Assembly: GCA_002319885.1 (NCBI GenBank)
Contig: DCFT01000076.1
Coordinates: 1-23,538, forward strand
Reading direction: 5' to 3'
Origin: Bacteroidales bacterium UBA1797
GTDB taxonomy: Bacteria; Bacteroidota; Bacteroidia; Bacteroidales; VadinHA17
DNA length: 23,538 nucleotides
Both the position numbers and the translations under genes were made by a program. The notes beneath the pieces are model-generated. The model searched no databases. It saw nothing but the letters and a program-made list of their open reading frames with translations, and was not told the DNA's origin. This document shows, piece after piece, positions 1-8,508 of the stretch (position 1 is the stretch's first letter; every line of letters begins with the position of its first letter).

Positions 1-23
1 CTAACCAACTGAGCTATCTCGCC
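1..23 (-). tRNA. 5' end of a tRNA gene, cut by the left window edge
   Basis: Read on the minus strand, this gives a 7-nt acceptor strand (GGCGAGA), T8 and A9, the D-stem strand GCTC and a D-loop AGTTGGTTAG, which is the standard first third of a tRNA. The anticodon lies outside the window, so the amino acid cannot be read. The acceptor sequence resembles elongator tRNA-Met genes of Bacteroidota, but that is recollection. A good promoter lies about 35 nt upstream. Confidence 0.85.
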
Positions 24-58
24 ATCAAAAATCTACCTATCTATCCTTTTTGCGGGTG

Positions 59-89
59 CAAATATAATCAGTTTGTTACAAATTAACAA
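59..89 (-). promoter_or_regulatory. Bacteroidota-type promoter for the tRNA gene
   Basis: The minus strand carries TATATTTG (positions 59-66), a perfect match to the -7 consensus TAnnTTTG. A TTG (87-89) lies 20 nt upstream and fits the -33 element. It is the only promoter in the window where I see both boxes at normal spacing. The predicted start lies about 30 nt before the mature tRNA. Confidence 0.6.
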
Positions 90-159
90 TAAGGTTTTTT
101 AGTTTCAATATTTTTTCTATATTGCAGAAATAGTAGATATATCAGAACAAGTTCCTGTA

Positions 160-540
160 ATGAGATCAAAGTTTGAATTGGAATATAACCTTAACTGCTC
201 ACCGAAAGTGCTCTTCTCCCGGCTCAGTACTCCTGAGGGATTAGGTGAATGGTTTGCTGACCAGGTGAATGTTGAAGGAGATCTTTTTTCGTTTTTCTGG
301 AATAGTTCCGAAACTAAGGCCCGGCTTTCAGCCATGAAAGAGAATAAAATGGTCAGATTTGAATGGCAGGGAATGGAAAATGATGAAACCAATTACTTTG
401 AGTTCCGGATAAATCTGGAAGAACTGACCAACGAGCTTGCTTTGATGATTACTGATTTTGCAGAATCTGAAGAAAAAGAAGATTCAATATATTTATGGGA
501 TTCTCAGATCAACGACCTTAAACGGGCTTTAGGGATATAA
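160..540 (+). CDS. START-like domain protein (AHSA1/START family), 126 aa
   Basis: This is a small cytosolic protein without signal peptide or membrane segment. The N-terminal half has the pattern of START/Bet v 1-like proteins (FELEYNLNCSPKVLF, then LSTPEGLGEWFADQV), and the fold probably forms a ligand pocket. Short proteins of this type are widespread in Bacteroidota and have no assigned function, so only the fold is proposed. The ATG at 160 is chosen because homologues begin with a similar Met-Arg/Lys-Phe-Glu-Leu sequence. It sits between the divergent tRNA gene and the permease operon. No perfect -7 box is seen; TATATTG at 119-125 is the nearest sequence. Confidence 0.8.
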   Translation: MRSKFELEYNLNCSPKVLFSRLSTPEGLGEWFADQVNVEGDLFSFFWNSSETKARLSAMKENKMVRFEWQGMENDETNYFEFRINLEELTNELALMITDFAESEEKEDSIYLWDSQINDLKRALGI

Positions 541-787
541 CTCTTCCTGTCGTTTGGCTTTTTCCATTAAAACTAATCGTCACTTCGTAACTCCTTATCC
601 AGGATTGTGTACATCCGGCCTGCTCAACAATCTTCAAATCTATTGATTTATCCCAGGCAGGGGAACTCATTACTGAGGCCTCATGAAATCCAACAAATAA
701 TTGAAATGTTTGTGAATATTCTGAATGAAGACATAAAGCCAAACCGAAAATGGTGAGAACTTAAGATGATTTTTGACAAAAATCGAG
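541..787. other. Intergenic stretch without a supported gene
   Basis: About 250 bp between the START-like gene and the permease promoter. A 74-codon minus-strand frame (518-742) overlaps the end of the START-like gene and resembles nothing I recognise. A 10-bp inverted repeat (GTTTGGCTTT at 552-561, AAAGCCAAAC at 735-744) brackets most of the region. I see no tRNA, terminator or riboswitch here. Confidence 0.5.
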
Positions 788-795
788 TAGTTTTG
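788..795 (+). promoter_or_regulatory. -7 promoter element (TAGTTTTG) for the permease-ribBA-fmt run
   Basis: This is a perfect TAnnTTTG, with 21 nt between it and the GTG start at 817. TTTG at 772-775 is too close (12 nt) to be an ordinary -33 box. Confidence 0.55.
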
Positions 796-816
796 CACTT
801 CAAATGAATTCAGTGA

Positions 817-2310
817 GTGAAAAAGATTGACAGTTTTTTATTAAAATCATTTATAGGTCCGTTGATATTCACATTTTTTATTGTGCTTATCATACTCATA
901 TTGCAGTTCCTCTGGATGTATGTCGACGAGCTTGCAGGGAAAGGTCTTGATTTTAAAATACTTAGCGAATTACTTTATCATTTTGCCCTTACCTTTGTAC
1001 CTACCGCTCTTCCTCTTGGAATTCTGCTGGCCTCACTTATGACATTTGGAAATATGGGAGAATTCAGTGAACTATCGGCGCTCAAATCCTCTGGAATAAA
1101 TCTTCTCAGAATTATGCGTCCCTTAATAATCCTGATTGGTATAATAGCAATTGTATCTTTCTTTTTTTCAAATAATGTTTTACCATATTCTACAAATAAA
1201 GCACGAACACTTCTTTACGACATACGTAAAAAGAAACCTGATATTAATATCCAGGCGGGAACATTCTATAACGGAGTGCCTGATTTCAGCATAAAAATAT
1301 CTGCAAAGGATCCGGTGACCAATCGTCTCGATAACCTGATTATTTATGACCATCGCCAGAGAAGAGGAAATTATGCGGTTATACTGGCTGACTCAGGCTA
1401 TATGAAACCGACCCGCGACGAATCGGGTTTAATTATGACCCTTTATAATGGATATGGGTTTACTGAGCTGGAAGAAAAACCTGTTGTGAATTCACAAAAG
1501 AAATTCCCATCAAGAAAAGACTATTTTAAAGAGCAGAGAATTGTGATACCACTCAGTGGATTTGATCTGCAACGCAGCGAGGATGGACTTTTAAAAACAG
1601 GTCCGGCTATGCTCAATATTTCACAACTGACTTATACTATTGACTCCTTAAATAAGAAATATACAAATAAACTAAACAGAGAATTTAAAAATTTTAAGAA
1701 CGTTAAGCTATATCCTGAACGAAATCTTCCTCAGCATATTTCTGCCGAAAATCAGACAGATCTTCAATCTCACATCAGGAAATTTGATACAAAAGATCTT
1801 TTTGATTCACTTTCGATAAAGGAAAAGAAAGCCGTAGTGGCCAAGGCTATTGAGAGACTTAAAGAGGGTATCGCAGTTCTGGATGAAAAGAATGAAACAC
1901 AACATTATGAAATAAGGACAATAAAAAAGTATGAAGTTGAATGGAACAAGAAACTTACAATGTCTTTGGCCTGCCTTATTTTCTTCTTTATCGGAGCCCC
2001 CCTGGGTGCTATAATCAGGAAGGGTGGATTGGGAACTCCGGCTGTTATATCAATTTTTTTCTTTGTCATATATTATGTTATCTCAATTTCGGGACAGAAA
2101 CTTGTGGAAGAAGATGTAGTTGGTACTTTTGCAGGTATGTGGGCAGCCACATATCTGTTGTTGCCTGTAGGGATTTTTCTTACATATAAAGCCACAACTG
2201 ATTCTGTCATATTGAACATTGAAACTTATCTGATGTTTTTCACAAAAGTTAAGGACTTCCTTTACAGGATTTTTATTAATGAAGCAAAAAACAATTCTAG
2301 GCTAAACTAA
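817..2310 (+). CDS. LptF/LptG-family permease (lipopolysaccharide export), 497 aa
   Basis: Proteins of this YjgP/YjgQ family form the inner-membrane part of the Lpt transporter, which moves LPS from the inner membrane to the periplasmic bridge, powered by LptB. The usual layout is visible: three N-terminal membrane segments (about residues 13-35, 56-79, 101-119), a large periplasmic domain, and three C-terminal segments (381-400, 407-426, 436-457). The conserved motif GAPLGAIIRKGG starts at residue 393. The protein is longer than E. coli LptF/LptG (about 360 residues), mainly through a Lys/Glu-rich, probably helical stretch at 265-375 just before segment 4. The start is GTG because an in-frame TGA lies directly upstream and the membrane N-terminus fits. 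LptF and LptG cannot be told apart here. It heads a run with ribBA, 16 nt downstream. Confidence 0.9.
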   Translation: MKKIDSFLLKSFIGPLIFTFFIVLIILILQFLWMYVDELAGKGLDFKILSELLYHFALTFVPTALPLGILLASLMTFGNMGEFSELSALKSSGINLLRIMRPLIILIGIIAIVSFFFSNNVLPYSTNKARTLLYDIRKKKPDINIQAGTFYNGVPDFSIKISAKDPVTNRLDNLIIYDHRQRRGNYAVILADSGYMKPTRDESGLIMTLYNGYGFTELEEKPVVNSQKKFPSRKDYFKEQRIVIPLSGFDLQRSEDGLLKTGPAMLNISQLTYTIDSLNKKYTNKLNREFKNFKNVKLYPERNLPQHISAENQTDLQSHIRKFDTKDLFDSLSIKEKKAVVAKAIERLKEGIAVLDEKNETQHYEIRTIKKYEVEWNKKLTMSLACLIFFFIGAPLGAIIRKGGLGTPAVISIFFFVIYYVISISGQKLVEEDVVGTFAGMWAATYLLLPVGIFLTYKATTDSVILNIETYLMFFTKVKDFLYRIFINEAKNNSRLN

Positions 2311-2326
2311 ATAATAATAAAAAATA

Positions 2327-3559
2327 ATGAATGATATTACTCTGAATACTATCGAAGAGGCGATTGAGGATATTAAACTTGGAAAACTGTTGATAGTTGT
2401 CGATGATGAAGATCGTGAGAATGAGGGTGATTTTATATGTTCCGCTGAACTGATAACACCTGAGATTGTCAATTTTATGGCTAAACATGGCCGTGGACTT
2501 ATCTGTGCCGCACTGCCTGAAGAGAGATGCGAAGCGCTTGACCTGAATCTTATGGTTGGAAACAATACATCAATTCACGAGACTCAGTTCACTGTTACTG
2601 TCGATTTATTGAATGAAGAAACCACTACAGGAATATCCGCTTTTGACCGGGCACTAACTATTAAAGCTCTCGTTGATCCGGCTACCAAGCCCACAGATCT
2701 CGGTCGACCCGGACATATATTTCCTCTAAAGGCAAAATCAAAAGGAGTCCTGAGAAGGGCCGGTCATACAGAAGCCGTTGTTGATCTTACAAGATTTGCA
2801 AATCTTCGTCCAGGAGGAGCACTTGTTGAGATAATGAATGACGACGGGTCGATGGCCAGGTTGACTGATCTGGTGAAAATAAGAGAAAAATTTAATATAA
2901 AAATTATTGCTATTAAGGATTTAATCACCTATACCCTTGAAAGAGATTCAATCATTGAGAAAGGTGACAAGGTTAAGCTCCCAACAGAAATAGGCGATTT
3001 TGAATTTATTCCATTTCGTCAAACCAGCAACGGTTTGGAGCATGCTGCCCTTGTAAAGGGGAACTGGACAAAAGATGAGCCGGTTATGGTAAGGCTGCAT
3101 TCATCATGTTTTACAGGTGATATATTCGGCTCTCTGAGATGTGATTGCGGACCTCAGTTAAAAAAGGCAATGTCGATGGTAGAAGCTGAAGGAAAAGGGG
3201 TAGTCATTTATCTGAGCCAGGAAGGCAGAGGCATAGGCCTTCTTAATAAGATCAAAGCTTATAAGCTTCAGGATGAAGGAATGGATACAGTACAGGCAAA
3301 TCTGGAATTAGGGTTTGGCGAAGATGAACGCGATTATGGAGTCGGTGCAAGCATTATGCGTGAACTTGGTTTGGGTAAAGTGCGGCTTATTTCAAATAAC
3401 CCGGTGAAAAGAGCTGGATTAGAGGGCTATGGGATAAAAATTGTTGAAACGATACCCCTTGTTATTCAGTCAAATCCCCACAATCAGTTCTATCTTGAAA
3501 CAAAGGCAAACAAAATGGGACATAACCTTACATGTTATAAACATATTGGAAAAGACTGA
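2327..3559 (+). CDS. ribBA: Bifunctional riboflavin biosynthesis protein RibBA, 410 aa
   Basis: The N-terminal half (residues 1-205) is 3,4-dihydroxy-2-butanone-4-phosphate synthase, acting on ribulose 5-phosphate. It shows the acidic motif DDEDRENEGD (26-35), RPGH (127-130) and GHTEA (146-150). The C-terminal half (from about 210) is GTP cyclohydrolase II. It has the zinc cysteines C261, C272 and C274 in the HSSCFTGD and RCDCG motifs, and GRGIGL (300-305). Together they supply both precursors of lumazine. The length is normal for the fused enzyme and both active sites look intact. The gene lies between the permease (16 nt) and fmt (35 nt), so cotranscription is likely. No FMN riboswitch is visible in the 16-nt upstream gap. 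Confidence 0.97.
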   Translation: MNDITLNTIEEAIEDIKLGKLLIVVDDEDRENEGDFICSAELITPEIVNFMAKHGRGLICAALPEERCEALDLNLMVGNNTSIHETQFTVTVDLLNEETTTGISAFDRALTIKALVDPATKPTDLGRPGHIFPLKAKSKGVLRRAGHTEAVVDLTRFANLRPGGALVEIMNDDGSMARLTDLVKIREKFNIKIIAIKDLITYTLERDSIIEKGDKVKLPTEIGDFEFIPFRQTSNGLEHAALVKGNWTKDEPVMVRLHSSCFTGDIFGSLRCDCGPQLKKAMSMVEAEGKGVVIYLSQEGRGIGLLNKIKAYKLQDEGMDTVQANLELGFGEDERDYGVGASIMRELGLGKVRLISNNPVKRAGLEGYGIKIVETIPLVIQSNPHNQFYLETKANKMGHNLTCYKHIGKD

Positions 3560-3594
3560 TATCTGTTATTGACTGGAATGATAAAAAGTCATTT

Positions 3595-4572
3595 ATGAAA
3601 GCTCCCAGGATAGTGTTCATGGGCACTCCTGAGTTCGCGGTGAGTACTCTTGGATCACTGCTGATGAATGGATTTAATGTTGCCGGTGTTGTAACTGCAC
3701 CTGACAAACCTTCAGGAAGAGGCCGTAAGATTACAAAATCAGCTGTAAAGAATTTTGCTGAATTCAGTAATCTGCAACCCATTATGCAACCTGTAAATCT
3801 AAAAGATCCTGAATTTATTGGTGCTCTGAAAAAGCTTAATGCTGATCTTTTTATTGTCGTTGCCTTCAGAATGCTTCCAGAAGAGGTTTGGAAAATGCCT
3901 CCTCTCGGTACAATTAATCTTCATGCATCTTTGCTACCCGACTACCGTGGCGCTGCTCCAATAAACCATGCTATTATCAATGGTGAGACTACAACGGGAG
4001 TTACCACCTTTTTTATCGATGAGAAAATAGACACAGGAAATATAATCCTGAGAGAAGAAGTACCGATTTTCCCATTTGAAAATGCAGGCGATCTTCATGA
4101 CAGATTAATGAAACTTGGAGCCAGACTGGTAATCAGGACACTTGCTGAGATATCCGAAAACAAGGTAAAGATTCAGGATCAATCAAACCTGTTAAAACAG
4201 CATAAGAAATTAAATCCTGCACCCAAAATACATGCTGAGGATTGTATTATTGACTGGAATAAAGAAACTATTAAAATTCATAATTTAGTAAGAGGACTTG
4301 CTCCTTCCCCTTGCGCACGATCGTGGTTCAGGAATGATTTCACAACTGTTTCTTTTAAAATCTTTGAGAGCCGGCCGGAATTAACGAATCATTCTCTCAA
4401 ACCCGGAAGTATACTCTCCGATGGAAAATATTATATAAAGATAACTTGTAGTGATGGATTTCTTAACATCACAAGTCTCCAGGTTGAAGGTAAAAAGCGT
4501 ATGAGTACTGTGGAATTCCTTAGAGGATTCAGAATATCTGACTTCTCTACTCCTGTCATTGAACCGGCTTAG
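3595..4572 (+). CDS. fmt: Methionyl-tRNA formyltransferase, 325 aa
   Basis: The enzyme formylates initiator Met-tRNA using 10-formyl-tetrahydrofolate. The N-terminal formyltransferase fold starts with RIVFMGTPEFA. The catalytic set N108, H110 (NLHASLLPDYRGAAP) and D146 (KIDTGNI) is present. The C-terminal tRNA-binding domain starts near residue 210. Length is close to the usual 310-320. The ATG at 3595 gives the standard N-terminus. It is the last gene of the forward run and its final 17 bp overlap the end of the convergent glucosaminidase gene. Confidence 0.97.
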   Translation: MKAPRIVFMGTPEFAVSTLGSLLMNGFNVAGVVTAPDKPSGRGRKITKSAVKNFAEFSNLQPIMQPVNLKDPEFIGALKKLNADLFIVVAFRMLPEEVWKMPPLGTINLHASLLPDYRGAAPINHAIINGETTTGVTTFFIDEKIDTGNIILREEVPIFPFENAGDLHDRLMKLGARLVIRTLAEISENKVKIQDQSNLLKQHKKLNPAPKIHAEDCIIDWNKETIKIHNLVRGLAPSPCARSWFRNDFTTVSFKIFESRPELTNHSLKPGSILSDGKYYIKITCSDGFLNITSLQVEGKKRMSTVEFLRGFRISDFSTPVIEPA

Positions 4573-5575
4573 TAGTTCTCAACCAGATTTTCGTCCCCGG
4601 TTCTGGTTCAGTTCCCTCAGTCATCCTGTTCATTTCATAGAGCCTCTTCAATTTTATACCATATTTTTGTGAAATAAAGTACATTGTATCTCCATCAACA
4701 ACAGTGTAATTCTCTTTCCCTGGTTCTGCCTTATCCCTTTTTGGCTGAAGATATAGTATTTGCCCGGGACTGAGTGAAAAATCACTCTTAAGCTCATTAT
4801 ATCTTGACAGTTCCCATTTTAATAATTGAAATTCGTTTTCCAGCTTCTCTCTTGTGTCTCCGTCTTTAACAATTATATATTGGATCCTGTTATTCTCCAT
4901 AACTCTTGGCGCCCTGGCCATAATTGTCATGTTTCCAACAGGTTCCCTTAATATTTTTTTAGAACTGTCGGCTGAACGCATGGGAAGAGACTCCTTTATA
5001 GAATCTTTGATTACCTGAGGCGCAACAGATGCCGTATTTTCCCTGTCATAATACCAAAGGTTATTTTCTTCGATTGTCCTGATCAGCATATTCGCATAAT
5101 CAGGATTTGTGGCATACCCTGCCTTCTTTAATCCCTGGGCCCATGCTTTGTAATCAGTTGAATTAAAATTAAATAGAAAACTGTAGCGGGGAACTGATTT
5201 TAAGAAATCAGAATGATCATAGAAAGATTCCTCGGGCCTTTGGTATTTTCTGAAACATTCATTTCTCTTATTATCATTATGCCTGATTGTCTGCCCGGTC
5301 CAGTTGTCATGACATTTGATTCCGAAGTGGTTATTCCCTTCCCTGGCAAGAGTACTATGTCCGCAATCGGATTCAATAATTCCCTGAGCGAGAGTAATAC
5401 TTGCAGGTATCCCCGTCCTTTTCATTTCTGTTATAGCCAGGTCTTTGTACGAATTAACATATGCCTGAACCGTTTGAGCTGGTTCGGCGGTTGAAACAAT
5501 TGGTTTATAAACTTTGCAGGAATACAGACAGGAAAATAGTATCAGGTAAAGAACGGGAAATAGTCTGTTATGCAT
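4556..5575 (-). CDS. Lipoprotein N-acetylglucosaminidase with two LysM domains, 339 aa
   Basis: The protein is likely a cell-wall hydrolase that cuts the glycan strands of peptidoglycan. The N-terminus is a lipoprotein signal ending in LYSC with the lipidated Cys at 20. A glucosaminidase domain (GH73-like, about residues 38-175) has the expected catalytic Glu in AQGIIESDCG (E68), followed by NNHFGIKC and the YATNPDYANML motif. Two LysM peptidoglycan-binding modules follow (about 232-277 and 289-333), joined by a charged linker. A perfect -7 box lies 17 nt upstream of the ATG. It is divergent from cdd and overlaps fmt tail to tail. Confidence 0.9.
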   Translation of the reverse strand: MHNRLFPVLYLILFSCLYSCKVYKPIVSTAEPAQTVQAYVNSYKDLAITEMKRTGIPASITLAQGIIESDCGHSTLAREGNNHFGIKCHDNWTGQTIRHNDNKRNECFRKYQRPEESFYDHSDFLKSVPRYSFLFNFNSTDYKAWAQGLKKAGYATNPDYANMLIRTIEENNLWYYDRENTASVAPQVIKDSIKESLPMRSADSSKKILREPVGNMTIMARAPRVMENNRIQYIIVKDGDTREKLENEFQLLKWELSRYNELKSDFSLSPGQILYLQPKRDKAEPGKENYTVVDGDTMYFISQKYGIKLKRLYEMNRMTEGTEPEPGTKIWLRTTKPVQ

Positions 5576-5592
5576 CTAATAAATTTTTACGA

Positions 5593-5600
5593 CAAAAATA
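5593..5600 (-). promoter_or_regulatory. -7 promoter element (TATTTTTG) for the glucosaminidase gene
   Basis: This is a perfect TAnnTTTG on the minus strand, 17 nt before the ATG at 5575. No -33 TTTG is seen at normal spacing. The surrounding A/T-rich sequence makes chance matches somewhat more likely. Confidence 0.5.
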
Positions 5601-5640
5601 AAAAAAAATCAGTGCCCATAATGCCTGAAATGCCTCGAGT

Positions 5641-5665
5641 CCTTAAAGTTTTACTACCTTTAAGG
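5641..5665 (+). promoter_or_regulatory. 8-bp inverted repeat just upstream of cdd
   Basis: CCTTAAAG (5641-5648) and CTTTAAGG (5658-5665) are perfect inverted copies separated by 9 nt, ending 4 nt before the cdd ATG. The right arm overlaps a near-match to the -7 box (TACCTTTA, 5655-5662). It could be an operator or an RNA hairpin that masks the start codon. The sequence does not decide between these. Confidence 0.35.
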
Positions 5666-5669
5666 CATA

Positions 5670-6182
5670 ATGAGCAGAAATGTTATGATTAGAACGAAGA
5701 ATATATCATTTTCATATACCGAGTACGAAAATAACCAGGAACTTGATTCTGATGATATGGAACTTGTCAAAGCTGCAAGGGAAGCATCCTTAAAAGCATA
5801 TGCTCCTTATTCTAAATTCAAAGTCGGAGCTGCTGTCAGACTTAAGAGTGGCAAAGTAGTATGTGGGGCTAATATTGAAAATGCGGCATTTCCTTCGGGG
5901 ATCTGTGCCGAAAGGAGTGCCCTTTCCAATTCAATATCTAATCATCCTGAAGATGAACCTGTTGCTATTGCTATTTCCGCAATGACAGAAGATGGCATAA
6001 CTGATGCCAGTCCTTCACCATGCGGAAACTGCCGACAGGTAATAGCTGAGGAAGAGCAAAGAACCGGGAATAAAATAAGAATTATCCTTTCAGGAAAAAA
6101 CAAAACACTCATTATTGAGGGCATTGGCGATCTTCTTCCGTTGCAATTTAACAGGAATAATCTGAAGATTAATCCTCTTTGA
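5670..6182 (+). CDS. cdd: Cytidine deaminase, 170 aa
   Basis: The enzyme converts cytidine and deoxycytidine to uridine and deoxyuridine in pyrimidine salvage. The zinc site is complete: C79 and catalytic E81 in CAERSA, and C118 and C121 in PCGNC. The substrate-binding motif NIEN is at 68-71. The protein is longer than the 130-residue small cytidine deaminases because of an N-terminal extension of about 30 residues (with a cluster of acidic residues at 25-31). ATG codons at 5670 and 5685 are both possible starts, and the first is used. The gene ends by overlapping the convergent response regulator by 14 bp. Confidence 0.95.
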   Translation: MSRNVMIRTKNISFSYTEYENNQELDSDDMELVKAAREASLKAYAPYSKFKVGAAVRLKSGKVVCGANIENAAFPSGICAERSALSNSISNHPEDEPVAIAISAMTEDGITDASPSPCGNCRQVIAEEEQRTGNKIRIILSGKNKTLIIEGIGDLLPLQFNRNNLKINPL

Positions 6183-6864
6183 CAATCAGTTGAAAACCTG
6201 CTCCATGGATGTTTTTAATATTTAGATCGGGATCCTCAGACAAAAACTTTCTGAGCTTTGTAATATATACGTCCATACTTCTGGCTGTAAAATAATCATC
6301 AGAACCCCAAATCTTTTTCAGAGCCATCTCTCTACTGATCAAGGCATTCGGATTTACAGCCAGTAATTCCAGCAACTGAGCTTCTTTTGGAGATAGTTTT
6401 TTTTCATCCTCACCAATAGTCAATGTCCTTAATTTTGAATTAAAGATGAACTTCCCGATCTCATAAAAATCCTTAGTTCCGGCCTGAAAATCACGTCTTA
6501 GGATTATAGCCCGTATTTTTGCCAGAAGTATATCTGTATCAAATGGTTTGGTCACATAATCATCCCCTCCTACTCCATAACCTTTCAGGACGTCCTCCTT
6601 CAGCTTCTTTGCTGTAAGGAAAATAATGGGAACCTCACTGTTAATCAACCGGATCTCATTTGCGATCGTAAATCCATCAACGTGTGGTAACATAATGTCG
6701 AGGATACAAATATTAAAGACACCTTTCCTGAAATGTTCAATTGCATATTTCCCATCATCGACCCACTCAACTATGTAATCATTAATTTCAAGATATGATT
6801 TAAGAACTGATCCAAAACTTAAATCATCTTCAACAAGAAAAATCTTAACTGGTTTGTTACTCAT
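6169..6864 (-). CDS. OmpR/PhoB-family response regulator, 231 aa (RprY-like)
   Basis: The receiver domain (about residues 5-120) has the acidic pocket E12/D13/D14, phosphoacceptor D56 (CILDIMLP), T84 and K106 (VTKPFD). The C-terminal winged-helix DNA-binding domain (about 135-228) has the typical ARSMDVYITKLRKFL recognition helix region. It closely resembles RprY of Bacteroides as I recall it. The start is the ATG at 6864, 2 nt after the kinase stop. A longer reading begins with TTG inside the kinase gene and adds five residues that do not belong to the family. Translation is probably coupled to the kinase. Members of this family bind direct repeats spaced by one helical turn, as found upstream of the kinase gene. 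Confidence 0.93.
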   Translation of the reverse strand: MSNKPVKIFLVEDDLSFGSVLKSYLEINDYIVEWVDDGKYAIEHFRKGVFNICILDIMLPHVDGFTIANEIRLINSEVPIIFLTAKKLKEDVLKGYGVGGDDYVTKPFDTDILLAKIRAIILRRDFQAGTKDFYEIGKFIFNSKLRTLTIGEDEKKLSPKEAQLLELLAVNPNALISREMALKKIWGSDDYFTARSMDVYITKLRKFLSEDPDLNIKNIHGAGFQLIVKED

Positions 6865-6866
6865 TT

Positions 6867-8504
6867 TTAATTCTCCCAATTAAATGGTAAAAATATTTCG
6901 AACCGGGTACCTTTTCCAGGTTCGCTGTAAACATTAATAGTACCCTTATGGGCTTCAATAATAGACCGCGCATAATTTAAACCAAGGCCGAAACCCTTTA
7001 CATCATGCACGTTACCTGAGCTCTGACGGTAAAATCTTTCAAAGATCTTACTTTGAACTGCTTTAGTCATACCTATACCTTTATCTTCAACAGACAAAAT
7101 TATACCTTTTTCAATATTTCTTGTCGAAACAGTAATTTCAGGTTGTTCAGGAGAATATTTAATTGCATTGTCAAGAAGATTATTTACAAGGTTTGTAAGA
7201 TGCTCAGTATCCCCGTATATAAAATGTTCTTCAGCATTCAGACTAAGATTGACCTTGCCATTACGCTGATGAACCTGTATTTCAATCGTGTCGAGAGCAT
7301 GTTGAATAATTGTATGAAGTGAGACATTTTCGTATCTGAATTCTATCTCCTTTTTATCCAAAGATGCTATCTGTAATATGGTCTCTACCTTTTTATTCAT
7401 CCTGCTGTTTTCCTTTTTAATCATACCAATGAAATGTCTGATACTTGTTTCATCATTAATTACTTTAGAATTAGTTATTGTATCAGCAGCAAGGGAAATG
7501 GTAGCAATTGGTGTTTTAAACTCATGAGTCATATTATTTATGAAATCTGATTTCATCTCAGAGATTTTTTTCTGACGGATGATAAAAAAGAGACTCAGAG
7601 CAAATGTTGCAAGTATGAAAAGAGAGAAGAGCAATGATCCTCCAAGTATCCAGAACATTGATCCCAGAACATAATTTGTGCGTTCCGGGAAAATGACAGA
7701 AAGGAACAAGTCTTCTTTGAAAATATTGTCGGGAAACAATCTGACTTTGTACCTGCTTTTCAGGAAATCGTTTTTTTGAGCTTTTTTATATGTCCCACCC
7801 TGAACAACCCCATTTTTGATTATCGCATATTCATAAGGCGTTTGTATTCCTGTATATGCGAGGTTTTGACTCAGCGTGTAGTCAATCTCCTTATTATCAA
7901 GCTCGAGCGTTTTCTCCCACTGGTAAATCTCACTTATCATCTCATTGCTCATATTCTGAAACTTCTCCGATCTCTTTTTAACCCAATTAAGAAATTCATT
8001 TTGCTTCTCATATACGGCTCTTGAATTTGTACTTAAATCCTCTCCTTTCCTCTTAATGTTAATCTTGCCATATTTATCAGGAGATACTACATATGTATCA
8101 GATTTGGAAACAATTGAAGTATCATTTGTGATAGTATATACTTTATTTACTGTTTTGATTTTACTGGTATCAAAGCCACCTGTAATCGATTGATTTGTAA
8201 TTCTGATATTTATTTCATTATCAGGGTCGGATGAATAACTTCCGATGCTCAGGTAACCCGATATCCCGGTGGATGAATCATTCATTGAAAGAGGGTCAAC
8301 AGGCATAAAATTATTAAAAAAATCCATCTTCCTGGAAGTTTCAATATTAGTTGCAGCATTCATCAGACTGGTACTTACAGCGTAGTTGAAACCGTCATTT
8401 TGTATCCCGACAGCTTTTTTTATCCATGCGGCCTGAACCCATATAATACCTATGATGGATAATAACATCATAACAATAAGACCGGCAAATTTCTTCTTGT
8501 TCAT
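6867..8504 (-). CDS. Membrane sensor histidine kinase, 545 aa (RprX-like)
   Basis: This is the partner of the response regulator encoded immediately after it. An N-terminal membrane segment (about 7-28) and a second (282-309) frame a periplasmic sensor domain of about 250 residues with no recognised ligand motif. The cytoplasmic part has the H-box with phosphoacceptor H327 (NMTHEFKTPIATI), the N-box with N446 (NLLDNAIKYSP), the G1 box DKGIGM (474-479) and the G2 box GFGLGL (504-509), so kinase function looks intact. The layout matches Bacteroidota RprX-like kinases. The ATG at 8504 lies only 4 nt from a perfect -7 box, which suggests a leaderless or nearly leaderless transcript. Confidence 0.93.
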   Translation of the reverse strand: MNKKKFAGLIVMMLLSIIGIIWVQAAWIKKAVGIQNDGFNYAVSTSLMNAATNIETSRKMDFFNNFMPVDPLSMNDSSTGISGYLSIGSYSSDPDNEINIRITNQSITGGFDTSKIKTVNKVYTITNDTSIVSKSDTYVVSPDKYGKINIKRKGEDLSTNSRAVYEKQNEFLNWVKKRSEKFQNMSNEMISEIYQWEKTLELDNKEIDYTLSQNLAYTGIQTPYEYAIIKNGVVQGGTYKKAQKNDFLKSRYKVRLFPDNIFKEDLFLSVIFPERTNYVLGSMFWILGGSLLFSLFILATFALSLFFIIRQKKISEMKSDFINNMTHEFKTPIATISLAADTITNSKVINDETSIRHFIGMIKKENSRMNKKVETILQIASLDKKEIEFRYENVSLHTIIQHALDTIEIQVHQRNGKVNLSLNAEEHFIYGDTEHLTNLVNNLLDNAIKYSPEQPEITVSTRNIEKGIILSVEDKGIGMTKAVQSKIFERFYRQSSGNVHDVKGFGLGLNYARSIIEAHKGTINVYSEPGKGTRFEIFLPFNWEN

Positions 8505-8508
8505 TGTA

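Noticed and set aside
2311..2326. FMN riboswitch before ribBA
   Set aside because: Only 16 nt separate the permease and ribBA, and no conserved riboswitch segments are present there.
6867..6879. Longer response regulator start at 6879
   Set aside because: The codon is TTG inside the kinase gene and adds five residues outside the family. The ATG at 6864 is a better start.
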